Shown here: positions 46,486 to 54,551 of the stretch, one piece after another
How positions within the stretch are numbered: position 1 is the first letter of the stretch
Layout: each line of letters begins with the position of its first letter
Program-made: the position numbers and the translations under genes
Notes under the pieces: generated by a model
The model's input: only the letters and a program-made list of their open reading frames with translations
What the model was told of the DNA's origin: nothing
Databases searched by the model: none
Origin: Arthrobacter sp. SX1312
Lineage (GTDB): Bacteria; Actinomycetota; Actinomycetes; Actinomycetales; Micrococcaceae
NCBI RefSeq assembly: GCF_002929295.1
Contig: NZ_PJIM01000001.1
Location: forward strand, 1,041,643 to 1,105,642
DNA: 64,000 nucleotides
Direction of reading: 5' to 3'

Positions 46486-47237
46486 TGACGGGCCGCAGGG
46501 GAGCCGTGCTCAGCATCGAATCGACGAGCGTGCAGGACTACGTGAAGGCCATCTACGCCTTCACGGAATGGCAGGCGGAGCCGATCACCGCCACGCACCT
46601 GGCCGTCCGCCTCACCGTCGCGAACTCGTCCGTCACCGGGATGGTGGGCAAGCTGGTGGGCCTGGGCCTGGCCGAGCACCGCAAGTACGGGCCCATCGGC
46701 CTCACGCCGTCGGGCCGGGCACTCGCCCTCGCGATGGTCCGCCGCCACCGGCTCATCGAGACCTTCCTCGTCACGGAGCTCGGCTACGGCTGGGACGAGG
46801 TGCACGACGAGGCGGAGTTGCTCGAGCACACGGTCTCGGATGCCTTCGTGGAGCGCCTCGACCACAAACTGGGCCGGCCCACGCGCGACCCGCACGGTGA
46901 TCCGATCCCGAGGGCGGACGGCCGCGTCCACTACCCTCCGGCGCACCGGCTCGACGGCCTGGACGAAGGCCACCTCGGCAGGCTCGCACGGGTCAGCGAC
47001 GACGACCCCGAGGTGCTACGCCTCCTCGACCGGCACGGTGTCGCCCTCGACGCCGTCCTCCTCGTGGCCCGCCGCGGCCCCGGGCCGTCGATCGAGCTGC
47101 GCCTCGGTGCAGACCCCTCGGCGCCCGTCCTCGCCGCGGACGGCGCCCTCGCGCGGTCGCTGTGGATCGAGAGCACCGTCCCGCACGAGGACTGCACGAT
47201 CGACGCCGCGTCACGACGGCGTGGCGTCTCCTCCTAG
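46485..47237 (+). CDS. mntR: Manganese-responsive DtxR-family repressor MntR
   Basis: A 250-residue DtxR-family regulator. The winged helix is at residues 15-75 (ATHLAVRLTVANSSVTGMVGKL), followed by the metal-binding and dimerisation helices and a C-terminal FeoA/SH3-like domain. Two ligand positions favour manganese: Asp in SVQDYVKAIY where DtxR/IdeR has Met10, and Glu in ELLEH where they have Cys102. Both match B. subtilis MntR (Asp8, Glu99). It closes the operon it is likely to repress. Confidence 0.9.
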   Translation: MTGRRGAVLSIESTSVQDYVKAIYAFTEWQAEPITATHLAVRLTVANSSVTGMVGKLVGLGLAEHRKYGPIGLTPSGRALALAMVRRHRLIETFLVTELGYGWDEVHDEAELLEHTVSDAFVERLDHKLGRPTRDPHGDPIPRADGRVHYPPAHRLDGLDEGHLGRLARVSDDDPEVLRLLDRHGVALDAVLLVARRGPGPSIELRLGADPSAPVLAADGALARSLWIESTVPHEDCTIDAASRRRGVSS

Positions 47238-47290
47238 ACTGGTCGGGACCCGCCTTGCCCCGCGCCCTGCCAGCTGAACGGAGTGCCCCG

Positions 47291-48391
47291 ATGACCACAC
47301 TCGGACTCGAAGAGGAGTACCTGCTCCTCGACCCGCGGTCGGGGCTGCCCGCCCATCACGCCGCCGAGGTGGAGGGCATGCTCGAATCCCACCCGGAGGT
47401 CGACTCGGACGAGATCCAGCGGGAGTTGCTCTCGTGCCAGATCGAGACGGCCACCCCGGTCTGCTCGACCCTGACGGAGGCCGAGGAGTCGCTGCTGAAC
47501 TTCAGGAGGAAGTTCGCGGACGCTGCCGCCCGGACGGGGAGTATCGGCGCGGCCACCGGCACGGCACCGCGGATCCCCCAGGCGTATCCGGAGCTCACCG
47601 ACAAGCAGCGCTACGAGGACCTCCGGGCCAGCGCGCCCGGCATCGTGGGCGACCAGTTCGTCAACGGCCTGCACGTGCACGTGGGCGTACCGGATCCCGA
47701 GCAGGGCGTGCAGGCGCTCAACCGGATCCGGCCCTGGATCCCCCTGCTGGCCGCCCTGAGCGTGAATTCGCCGTACTGGCTGGGCCGCGACAGCGGGTTC
47801 GCCAGCTGGCGGGTCATCCACTATCGCCGCTGGGCCGTCCAGGGAATCGCCCCGTACTTCGCCGACGCCGCCGACTACGAACGCCGGATCACCCGCCTGG
47901 CCGCCACGGGTGCGATCCTCGACCGCGGTGTCCTCACCTGGGTCGCACGGCTCTCCGACCACTACCCCACGCTGGAGCTCAGGGCGTGCGACGTCCAGCT
48001 CGAGGCCCGGGACTCGGTGCTGCTCGGCGCCCTGACGCGCGCGCTCGTCGTCACGGAACTCCGGGCGGCCGAGGCCGATACCGCTCCCCTCGTCCCGGAT
48101 CCGGAGCTGCTGGACGCAGCCCTCTGGCAGGCCGCACGCGACGGCATGGGGCGCCACCTCGTGGACCTCGCCACGGCCGAGCCCGTGCCCGCGGAGCGGC
48201 ACCTCGCGGCCTTCCTCGAACACATCGGCCCCGCCCTCGAGGACGAGGGCGACACGGACTGGGTCAAGGCAAGCATCGAGACCATCGCCGAACGAGGCAC
48301 CGGCGCGCAGCGCCAGCGCCGCGCCATGCACGACGGCGGCATCGACTCGCTGCTGTCTCTCTTCGGACGGACTCTCACCGAGGGCGCGTAG
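47291..48391 (+). CDS. YbdK-type carboxylate-amine ligase (glutamate-cysteine ligase 2 family)
   Basis: A 366-residue GCS2-family ligase. TLGLEEEYLLLD at the start and VNGLHVHVGVPDPEQGV near residue 125 are the ATP/metal-binding blocks, and TLELRACDVQ near residue 225 completes the site. YbdK has weak glutamate-cysteine ligase activity in E. coli. Actinobacteria make mycothiol instead of glutathione, so the physiological substrate is open. The ATG at 47291 follows CGGAGTG. Confidence 0.88.
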   Translation: MTTLGLEEEYLLLDPRSGLPAHHAAEVEGMLESHPEVDSDEIQRELLSCQIETATPVCSTLTEAEESLLNFRRKFADAAARTGSIGAATGTAPRIPQAYPELTDKQRYEDLRASAPGIVGDQFVNGLHVHVGVPDPEQGVQALNRIRPWIPLLAALSVNSPYWLGRDSGFASWRVIHYRRWAVQGIAPYFADAADYERRITRLAATGAILDRGVLTWVARLSDHYPTLELRACDVQLEARDSVLLGALTRALVVTELRAAEADTAPLVPDPELLDAALWQAARDGMGRHLVDLATAEPVPAERHLAAFLEHIGPALEDEGDTDWVKASIETIAERGTGAQRQRRAMHDGGIDSLLSLFGRTLTEGA

Positions 48392-48395
48392 GGCG

Positions 48396-49280
48396 TCAGG
48401 CGGGCGGTGCGAAGGGATCAGGGAAGGCCGGGGTCGGCTCACCGCTGATCGCCGGCCGGTTCGAGTACGGCTGATGTCCGTGCTCGTCCTTCACCCCGTA
48501 GGCGCGGGCCACTTCCGCGGCGACCAGCGGCAGGCCCGTGAGACGGAGAACGTGAGGGTCGGCGGCCAGTGCCACGACGGCCCGACCGACGAAGAGGGGC
48601 GTCTCGCGGTTCGTCTCGTGCTCGAAATGCTCGATGTTCGCAAGTACGCCTTCCGTGAGGACGAGCCCCGGATAGAGGGACACCGACGTGATCCCGTGCT
48701 GTTCGAGGTCCACAGCCATATCCGCCGCGAGGCGGTCGATGGCCGCGTGCGCAACCCCGTAGGGCACGGGCGGCACGAAGACCTGGCCGGCGAAGGAGGA
48801 GAGGGTGACGATCAGCCCCGTGCCGGCTTCGATCAGGAGTGGTGCGGCGAACGACGACGCCACGTAGTGCGCCCGCAGCCCTGTGCGGTGCATCGAATCC
48901 CACAAGGACAGGGGCTGGTGCCAGAACGGACCGGGATTGAACTCGCTGCCGTCGGTGAACCGTTCATAGCCACCCCAGGCGCTGTTGACCAGCACATCGA
49001 GGCGTCCCTGCTCGGCGTCGATCCGGGCGAGCGCGGCCTCCACCTGACTGTCGTCACTCACGTCGAGTCTCAGGGGGATCCCCGTGCCGCCCGACTCCGT
49101 GACCAGCCTCGCGGTGTCGTGGATGGTTCCCGGCATCCGCGAGGGCGCTGTTCCTTCGGTGGTCGTCCGGCCGCCGACGTATACGGTGGCTCCTGCCTCG
49201 CCGAACGCCCGTGCGATACCCCGGCCCACGCCACGGCTGCCCCCGGTGACGAAGACGACCTGCGGTTTCGGGATGGTCAT
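48396..49280 (-). CDS. Short-chain dehydrogenase/reductase
   Basis: A 294-residue SDR. The nucleotide motif VTGGSRGVGRGIARAFGE lies at residue 11, then NSAWGG where NNAG usually stands. The catalytic Ser is in TLSSFAGQVFVPPVPYGVAHAA, in which Tyr-x3-His replaces the usual Tyr-x3-Lys. A longer C-terminal region extends the fold. It resembles the DHRS1-like branch. The substrate is unknown. The gene is convergent with YbdK, with only 4 bp between. Confidence 0.85.
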   Translation of the reverse strand: MTIPKPQVVFVTGGSRGVGRGIARAFGEAGATVYVGGRTTTEGTAPSRMPGTIHDTARLVTESGGTGIPLRLDVSDDSQVEAALARIDAEQGRLDVLVNSAWGGYERFTDGSEFNPGPFWHQPLSLWDSMHRTGLRAHYVASSFAAPLLIEAGTGLIVTLSSFAGQVFVPPVPYGVAHAAIDRLAADMAVDLEQHGITSVSLYPGLVLTEGVLANIEHFEHETNRETPLFVGRAVVALAADPHVLRLTGLPLVAAEVARAYGVKDEHGHQPYSNRPAISGEPTPAFPDPFAPPA

Positions 49281-49403
49281 GGGGCCGAGGGCCTGGAGCG
49301 CCGATGCATCGCGCCAGTATGCCCCACGGTCGGGGCCGTCACCAAGACCCCGACCGCTCCGGCAGTCAGTGTCCGTCACGGGTCGGGGCCGCCCGGGAAT
49401 CCG

Positions 49404-51548
49404 CTAGGCGCCGACCGCGCGGAACTCGATCAGCATGCTCTGTTCGGGGAGCAGGACGGGCGCCTGCAGACCGGCCTGCGCCAGGGCGCGGCCGGACAGG
49501 CGCACCGGGTCCCCGTCGAGTGCCCGCTGCAGCCAGGCCAGCGGCGACTGTCCGTTGCCCGGATGCCCCTCCTCCGGTACCGCGGGACGCACCTCGTACA
49601 GCGCGTCGGGGTCGAGGCCCGGGAAGGTCACGGGACCGGGCGGGTAGCTCGCGCTCGACGCCGTGAGCGAGTAACCGAACAGGGCGCGGCGCCGGTCCTC
49701 GGACACGATGCCCCGCAGGTCCATCGCGGGGTCCGGACACTCGGCGTGCACCACCCTCCCCCGGTGCAGGTCGTCGCGCCAGGACCGGTGGAGGGCCACA
49801 TAGCGGCCGAGGACCCCGTACTCCGCCTCCGTCAGGTCCGAGATGTCCCACTCGATGCCGAAGTGGCCGAAGATCGCGGTGGCGGCCCGGAACGGCAGGG
49901 TGTGGGCGCGGCCCGTCGAATGCGAGACGGGGCCGCCGATGTGCATGCCCAGCAGTTCGGGCGGCACGACGAGACCCGTGTACTTCTGGTTCACGAGCCG
50001 TTCGATCGGGTCGATGCAGTCGCTCGTCCAGATGCGGTCCGTCCGTGCGAGGATCCCGAGGTCCACGCGTGCACCGCCCGAGGCGCAGCTCTCGATCTCG
50101 AGCCCCGGATGCCGGCGCCGCAGTTCGTCGAGCAGCCGGTAGAGCGCCTCGACGTGCCGGTGGACGGCGGCCCGGCCCGTCCTCGCATCCGCGGCCTCGA
50201 GCAGGTCCCTGTTGTGGTCCCACTTGACGTAGGCGATGTCGTTGGTCGTCAGGATGTCGTCGAGGCGTTCGAGGATGTAGGCGTAGGCGTCCGGATTGCC
50301 CAGGTTCAGTACCTGCTGCTGGCGGCCCGGAAGTGGCAGGCGGCCTTCCGCCTGCAGGATCCAGTCCGGGTGGGCGCGCGCGAGGTCCGAGTCGGCGTTG
50401 ACCATCTCGGGTTCGAACCACAGGCCGAACTCCATACCGAGGTCCCGCACGTGGTCGATGATCGGAGCGAGTCCGTCGGGCCAGACGGTCTCGTCCACAT
50501 ACCAGTCGCCGAGGCTGGAGGTGTCGTCGCGCCGCCCACGGAACCAGCCGTCGTCGAGCACGAACCGTTCGACGCCCAGGGACGCCGCGCGGTCCGCGAG
50601 GGCCAGCAGGCGCGGGAGGTCCAGCGCGAAGTAGACCGCCTCCCACGTGTTCAGTGTGACCGGGCGGGGGCGCTGCGGGTGGGAGTCACGGGCCCGGAGG
50701 TCCCGGTGGAACCGGCCGGACAGCTCGTTCAGGCCGTGCCCCCAGGAGCCGACGGCGGGCGGGGTGGAGTAGCTCTCCCCCGGCGCCAGGACGACCTCGC
50801 GGGGGGACAGCACCTCGCCCGCCGAGAGGAACACCGCGCCTGCGGGGGTCTTCTCCGCGAGCACCTGCTGGTTGCCGCTCCATGCCAGGTGGATGCCCTG
50901 GACGAGGCCGTGCTCGAACCCGAAGCCGCGGTTACCCGCGGCGAGGAGGACCGTGGCGTCCGCTCCCGGCCTGCCGCGCCTGCTCGTCCGCGAGTAGGTG
51001 CCGGTGGTCAGGTCGTGGCGCTGCGGCGACCGTTCGCGCAGGTGCCGCCCGGTCGTGTCCAGGATCTCCGCCGCCGTGTGGTGCAGCGGGAAGAACAGAT
51101 TGAGCGCGCGCACCTCGTAGTCGTCGTCGCCGGTGTTGGTGAGCTCCAGAGCCTGCGTGAACAGGCCCGACGCCGTGAGGCCGAGGCGGGCGCGCACGGC
51201 GAGTCCCGCGTCGTCGTCGCATGCCTCGACGAGTGCGCCGCCGGCTTCCCGCTCCATCGAGGTCACGGTGAACCGCGGGTAGAGCTGAGCGCCCGCGCGG
51301 TCGCCCACCAGTCCGGGGGTCCCCTGCCAGCCGGCGGACTCGAGGGGCAGGAGCGTCAGGAGGGCCGGGACGTCGATGCCGCCGGACACGCGCTGCGGCT
51401 GGTGCGCTGCGGTGATCCCCCGCAGTTCGTCGAGGCCGACGTCGCCGAGGGCCGGACCCCAGTAGGCGATCGTCGGCATGCCGTGCGGATGCGGATCGAG
51501 CACCACGCTGGTGCCGCCGCGCGAGAGATGGAGGGGTTCGGAGGTCAT
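49404..51548 (-). CDS. Alpha-galactosidase, glycoside hydrolase family 36
   Basis: A 714-residue GH36 enzyme with an N-terminal beta-supersandwich (residues 1-300), a TIM barrel and a C-terminal beta domain. The nucleophile Asp is in YVKWDHNRD near residue 443, and the acid/base Asp is in TSDCIDPIER near residue 509. FVLDDGWFRGRRDD and FGLWFEPEMVN are further barrel blocks. It releases alpha-1,6-galactose from melibiose, raffinose and similar sugars in the cytoplasm (no signal peptide). No sugar transporter or LacI gene adjoins it, although a LacI-like operator precedes it. Confidence 0.95.
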   Translation of the reverse strand: MTSEPLHLSRGGTSVVLDPHPHGMPTIAYWGPALGDVGLDELRGITAAHQPQRVSGGIDVPALLTLLPLESAGWQGTPGLVGDRAGAQLYPRFTVTSMEREAGGALVEACDDDAGLAVRARLGLTASGLFTQALELTNTGDDDYEVRALNLFFPLHHTAAEILDTTGRHLRERSPQRHDLTTGTYSRTSRRGRPGADATVLLAAGNRGFGFEHGLVQGIHLAWSGNQQVLAEKTPAGAVFLSAGEVLSPREVVLAPGESYSTPPAVGSWGHGLNELSGRFHRDLRARDSHPQRPRPVTLNTWEAVYFALDLPRLLALADRAASLGVERFVLDDGWFRGRRDDTSSLGDWYVDETVWPDGLAPIIDHVRDLGMEFGLWFEPEMVNADSDLARAHPDWILQAEGRLPLPGRQQQVLNLGNPDAYAYILERLDDILTTNDIAYVKWDHNRDLLEAADARTGRAAVHRHVEALYRLLDELRRRHPGLEIESCASGGARVDLGILARTDRIWTSDCIDPIERLVNQKYTGLVVPPELLGMHIGGPVSHSTGRAHTLPFRAATAIFGHFGIEWDISDLTEAEYGVLGRYVALHRSWRDDLHRGRVVHAECPDPAMDLRGIVSEDRRRALFGYSLTASSASYPPGPVTFPGLDPDALYEVRPAVPEEGHPGNGQSPLAWLQRALDGDPVRLSGRALAQAGLQAPVLLPEQSMLIEFRAVGA

Positions 51549-51549
51549 T

Positions 51550-51574
51550 GGTTATTTTTACCGTGTAAATAACC
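51550..51574. promoter_or_regulatory. Palindromic operator at the start of the alpha-galactosidase gene
   Basis: A 25-bp inverted repeat with arms GGTTATTT/AAATAACC around a TTTAC-CGT-GTAAA core, 10 of 12 pairs matched. It ends 1 nt before the ATG (51548). On the minus strand TAAAAA (51555-51560) would be a -10 box ending 7 nt before the ATG, with TTGTCC 18 bp further up as -35. A LacI- or ROK-type repressor would cover the promoter completely. Confidence 0.7.
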
Positions 51575-51589
51575 CCCCGGACAAAATAC

Positions 51590-51817
51590 CTACCGTGCGC
51601 GCGTGTCCCGCCGGAGCAGGCCGACGATCAGGCAGAGGAGACCGAGCAGGAGGGGGACGAGGGTGTACAGCGTGTGCGTCCCGCCGAAGTAGCTCATGGC
51701 GAAGATGTACACGAAGGTGCTCCCCACGAGGATCCAGCCGAGCACGATCAGGGCGCGTCCCCGGCGGGGCGGCGGTAGTGGAGGGAGCCACGACGGCGTC
51801 TTGTCGGTCCAGCTCAT
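51590..51817 (-). CDS. Small two-helix membrane protein
   Basis: A 75-residue protein with a Pro-rich N-terminus and two helices (residues 22-43 and 50-68), ending in a basic RRDTRAR. No family is recognised. TACACT (51824-51829) ends 7 nt before the ATG, so the mRNA is probably leaderless and the gene has its own promoter. It lies 41 bp upstream of the alpha-galactosidase start. Confidence 0.7.
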   Translation of the reverse strand: MSWTDKTPSWLPPLPPPRRGRALIVLGWILVGSTFVYIFAMSYFGGTHTLYTLVPLLLGLLCLIVGLLRRDTRAR

Positions 51818-51862
51818 GGCCCCAGTGTAGTTCCCGGAACGGCCCTCCCCATGGGCGATCGA

Positions 51863-53005
51863 TCAGTAGGACGGCGCCGCCGGGATCGACAGGTAGTGCT
51901 CGAGTGTCGGCAGCCTGTGGGCACGCATCTCCGAGGAGATCGTGGTGCCGACGTAACGCAGGTGCCAGGGCTCGTACGCGTACCCGGTGGTCGAGGTCCG
52001 GCCCTGGGGGTAGCGGATGATGAATCCGTACCGCCACGCGTTCTGCGCGGCCCAGGCCCCCGCCGGCGTGCCCGCGAAGCATTCCTGCAGACCGCACGAT
52101 CCATTGCGGTTCCCGATGTCGATGGCGAGGCCTGTCTGGTGTTCGCTGTAGCCAGGACGCGCCGAGATGAGGTCTGCCCTCGCCTGACCGTACCGGTTGA
52201 CGTAGGAGGCGTAGAGGGAGGCCTGCGTAGCGAACGACCGGTATCCGCTGACCGGTACCATGGCGACACCCGCGGCCCTCGCATCGGCGAGGAGCCGGGT
52301 GAATTGCTGCGCCGCGTCGCTGCGCAGCAATGAGCCCCCCACGTTCACCAGCGGGCCCGGGGTATAGCCGGCGGGATTCAGCATGCGTCGCTTGTTGACG
52401 ACGACCACCGACGATGCGGCGACGTCGATGTCACGGCTCAGCACGGTTCCACCCCTGGCGGTCCAGGTGATGACACCACGCTGGTACCGCTGCTTGCAGG
52501 CTCCCGCGCTGCACGATTCGTCGGAGATCGGATAGCCCAGGGCGCCGTTCTCGAAGTTGGTGGAGGCCCACCGGGCCCTGATGGCCCCGACCGAGATCCT
52601 TGCTCCCGTGGTCGGGGACCAGATGATCGAACCGCCCTGGTAGTTCTGGTAGCAGCCGCCGCCGCGCAGGCCGCACACCTCGGGCCCGGTGGGGTACCCG
52701 AAGCGGCCGTTCCGGGAGCCATGGGCCCGCCAGGTCTGACCGATGGCGCCGTACGAAGGCTGTGCCCCGGTGGCCGGCGACCAGACGATGACGCCGCGCT
52801 GATAATTCCGCTGGCACCCTCCGTTGCGGAGTCCGCAGAACTCGGCACCCGTCGGGGGGCCGAGGCGCCCGCCTGCGCCGCCGAGTTGCGCGTGCCGCGC
52901 GTCGATCGCCGTCCGGGCATGGCTCGACGGCGCCGTGGCGAGGCTTCCAGCGGTCATCAGGGCGCAGCACAGGGCGATCAGCAGATGCACGAGCATGCGG
53001 TTCAC
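51863..53005 (-). CDS. Secreted D-alanyl-D-alanine carboxypeptidase (VanY type) with LGFP repeats
   Basis: A 380-residue exported protein. The signal peptide (residues 1-30) is followed by three LGFP-like repeats of about 50 residues (about 35-185), each with a Cys pair and a WSP[AT]TGA-like end. The M15B peptidase domain follows: SGYRSFATQ near 260, the metal motif SEHQTGLAIDIG near 288 and EPWHLRYVG near 345. It trims the terminal D-Ala of peptidoglycan stems, and LGFP repeats are thought to bind the cell envelope. I start at GTG 53005 because it gives the signal peptide a positive N-terminus; ATG 52996 is possible. Confidence 0.9.
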   Translation of the reverse strand: MNRMLVHLLIALCCALMTAGSLATAPSSHARTAIDARHAQLGGAGGRLGPPTGAEFCGLRNGGCQRNYQRGVIVWSPATGAQPSYGAIGQTWRAHGSRNGRFGYPTGPEVCGLRGGGCYQNYQGGSIIWSPTTGARISVGAIRARWASTNFENGALGYPISDESCSAGACKQRYQRGVITWTARGGTVLSRDIDVAASSVVVVNKRRMLNPAGYTPGPLVNVGGSLLRSDAAQQFTRLLADARAAGVAMVPVSGYRSFATQASLYASYVNRYGQARADLISARPGYSEHQTGLAIDIGNRNGSCGLQECFAGTPAGAWAAQNAWRYGFIIRYPQGRTSTTGYAYEPWHLRYVGTTISSEMRAHRLPTLEHYLSIPAAPSY

Positions 53006-53081
53006 CCTGTCCCCCGGACGTCGGCGTGGCTCAACGGTAGACGCGCCGATAGCGCCGGACAAGAGTCGGCCGGACGGAGGA

Positions 53082-53124
53082 ACGACGAAGCGCCCTGCCG
53101 GGAACCGGCAGGGCGCTTCGTCGT
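53082..53124 (-). terminator. Terminator of the tmRNA gene
   Basis: A perfect 20-bp stem (53082-53101 with 53105-53124) around loop GAA. It begins 8 nt after the tmRNA 3' end. Confidence 0.92.
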
Positions 53125-53131
53125 GGAGCGG

Positions 53132-53496
53132 TGGAGATGGCGGGAATTGAACCCGCGTCCGATGCAGTGTAGTCAGGGCTTCTCCGGGCGCAGTTCGCGT
53201 CGGTTTTTCTCGGCTCCAGTCATCGTGCGAACGAGTGACTGCCAAGCCCAGTTGTATAAGAGTCCCCCCGGTCCCTACAACGAGGACCGGGAGCAGTGGC
53301 CCTCTAAATGACGCCAGTATCCGGGGCGAGAGCAAACCCGGGCTGACGGACTAGCTAGGCTGCTTAGGCAGCGAGAGCGAAGTCAGTGCGCTTTTGTTCG
53401 GCACTTATTGTTTTACAAGGAGCGTTTACGAGATAACCCTGTGTCCTCGGCCCGCTTCCCCTGTCGCGACTAACATCGTCGAAACCTGTCATCCCC
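53132..53496 (-). ncRNA. ssrA: tmRNA
   Basis: A 365-nt tmRNA. The acceptor stem GGGGATG (5' end, 53496) pairs with CATCTCC (3' end), followed by discriminator A; CCA is not encoded. The T arm is GGTTCAATTCC. The tag frame reads, in part, EQKRTDFALAA and stops at TAA (53364-53366); the codon before it is GCC, so the resume codon is GCC or GAA. The -LAA end is the protease signal. It frees stalled ribosomes with SmpB, encoded 0.5 kb upstream on the same strand. Confidence 0.96.
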
Positions 53497-53509
53497 ATGT
53501 TCAGTTATC

Positions 53510-53535
53510 AAGGTGCTCAGGCGTCAGATGATTCC
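53510..53535 (-). promoter_or_regulatory. Upstream region of ssrA
   Basis: GATAAC(T) lies a suitable distance before the mature 5' end and is the likely -10. GGAAT (53531-53535) followed by 18 bases and CTT (53510-53512) is one base off the SigR consensus. Because the RNA is processed, the true start may lie a few bases upstream. Confidence 0.3.
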
Positions 53536-53642
53536 TGAGCGTGATTCCTGCGCTGCCCGGCCCACCGGCCGTCCAGTTCCTCCACTCTACCGCACCCGTC
53601 CGGTCTGCCGGCAGGGCTTCGCCGCAGGTGAACGAGGCCGGG

Positions 53643-54017
53643 TCACTGCCCCAGGGTGACCCCCAGGATGACGACGGGCGACTGCCAGAGGCGCACGATC
53701 ACGAAGGCGAGGGTGACGAAGGCGATGCCGAGGGCGGCCAGCGCGGTGGTTGCAGCCTGCTTGCGCCGGAAACCCCACCAGAAGATGGCTGCGTTCAGCA
53801 CCACCAGGACGGGCGAGACCCAGACGAGGACCTGCGCGAAGTAGACGTAGACGAGGAAGACGAACGGGATCAGGGAGAGGATGCCGACCGGCACCACGAT
53901 CAGCAGCAGGACCAGGTCCACCAGGGCGCCGAGCGTCACCCACCAGGGCCGCCTGTACCGCAGCTCCGACGGATCGGGTCCGTCGTCCTCCTGGGTCTCC
54001 CAGAAGACATCGCTCAT
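53643..54017 (-). CDS. Four-helix membrane protein coupled to smpB
   Basis: A 124-residue protein. The acidic N-terminus ([17 protein letters not shown]) precedes four hydrophobic segments (about residues 27-45, 47-63, 66-83 and 92-120). No motif is recognised. The ATG overlaps the smpB stop (ATGA), so its translation depends on smpB. The function is unknown. Confidence 0.72.
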   Translation of the reverse strand: MSDVFWETQEDDGPDPSELRYRRPWWVTLGALVDLVLLLIVVPVGILSLIPFVFLVYVYFAQVLVWVSPVLVVLNAAIFWWGFRRKQAATTALAALGIAFVTLAFVIVRLWQSPVVILGVTLGQ

Positions 54018-54487
54018 GCGCCGAGGTTCTTCTCGCGCATGGCGCGCAGCGCTTCCCGGTTGTCCTGCTTCTCGCGCAGGGTCTGCCGCTTGTCGTAGTC
54101 GCGCTTGCCCCGGGCGACGGCGATCTCCACCTTGGCCCTGCCGTTGAGGAAGTAGAGCTGCAGCGGGACGAGGGTGAAGCCGGACTCGCGGATCTTCTGG
54201 GAGATCTTGGTGAGTTCCTCGCGGTGCAGCAGCAGCTTCCTGCGGCGACGCGCGGCGTGGTTGGTCCAGCTGCCCTGCGAGTACTCGGAGATGTGGATGC
54301 CCTCGAGCCAGAGCTCGTCGTTGTAGAAGACCGCATAGCCGTCGACGAGGGAGGCGCGTCCGGCACGCAGGGACTTCACCTCGGTGCCCATCAGGGCGAG
54401 CCCGGCCTCGTAGGTGTCGAGCACGGCATAGTCGTGGAAGGCCTTCCGATTGGTGGCCACCACTTTCCGGCCACTTTCCTTCGGCAC
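54014..54487 (-). CDS. smpB: SsrA-binding protein SmpB
   Basis: A 157-residue Smp[23 protein letters not shown] opens the OB fold (quoted from residue 9), [14 protein letters not shown] lies near residue 33, and [16 protein letters not shown] lies in the C-terminal tail that enters the decoding centre. It carries tmRNA to stalled ribosomes. The GTG start at 54487 is chosen because AAGGAG lies 7 nt upstream. Confidence 0.97.
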   Translation of the reverse strand: MPKESGRKVVATNRKAFHDYAVLDTYEAGLALMGTEVKSLRAGRASLVDGYAVFYNDELWLEGIHISEYSQGSWTNHAARRRRKLLLHREELTKISQKIRESGFTLVPLQLYFLNGRAKVEIAVARGKRDYDKRQTLREKQDNREALRAMREKNLGA

Positions 54488-54551
54488 GGCGATACTCCTT
54501 CTCGCGACACTGCTGCGGACGGCGGCCCGCGGGTGGGCAGTGCCTTCCATC

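Noticed and set aside
53020-53050. A tRNA-like stretch, TGGCTCAACGGTAGA, upstream of the VanY gene.
   Set aside because: It resembles a D arm only; no anticodon stem, T loop or acceptor pairing is present around it.
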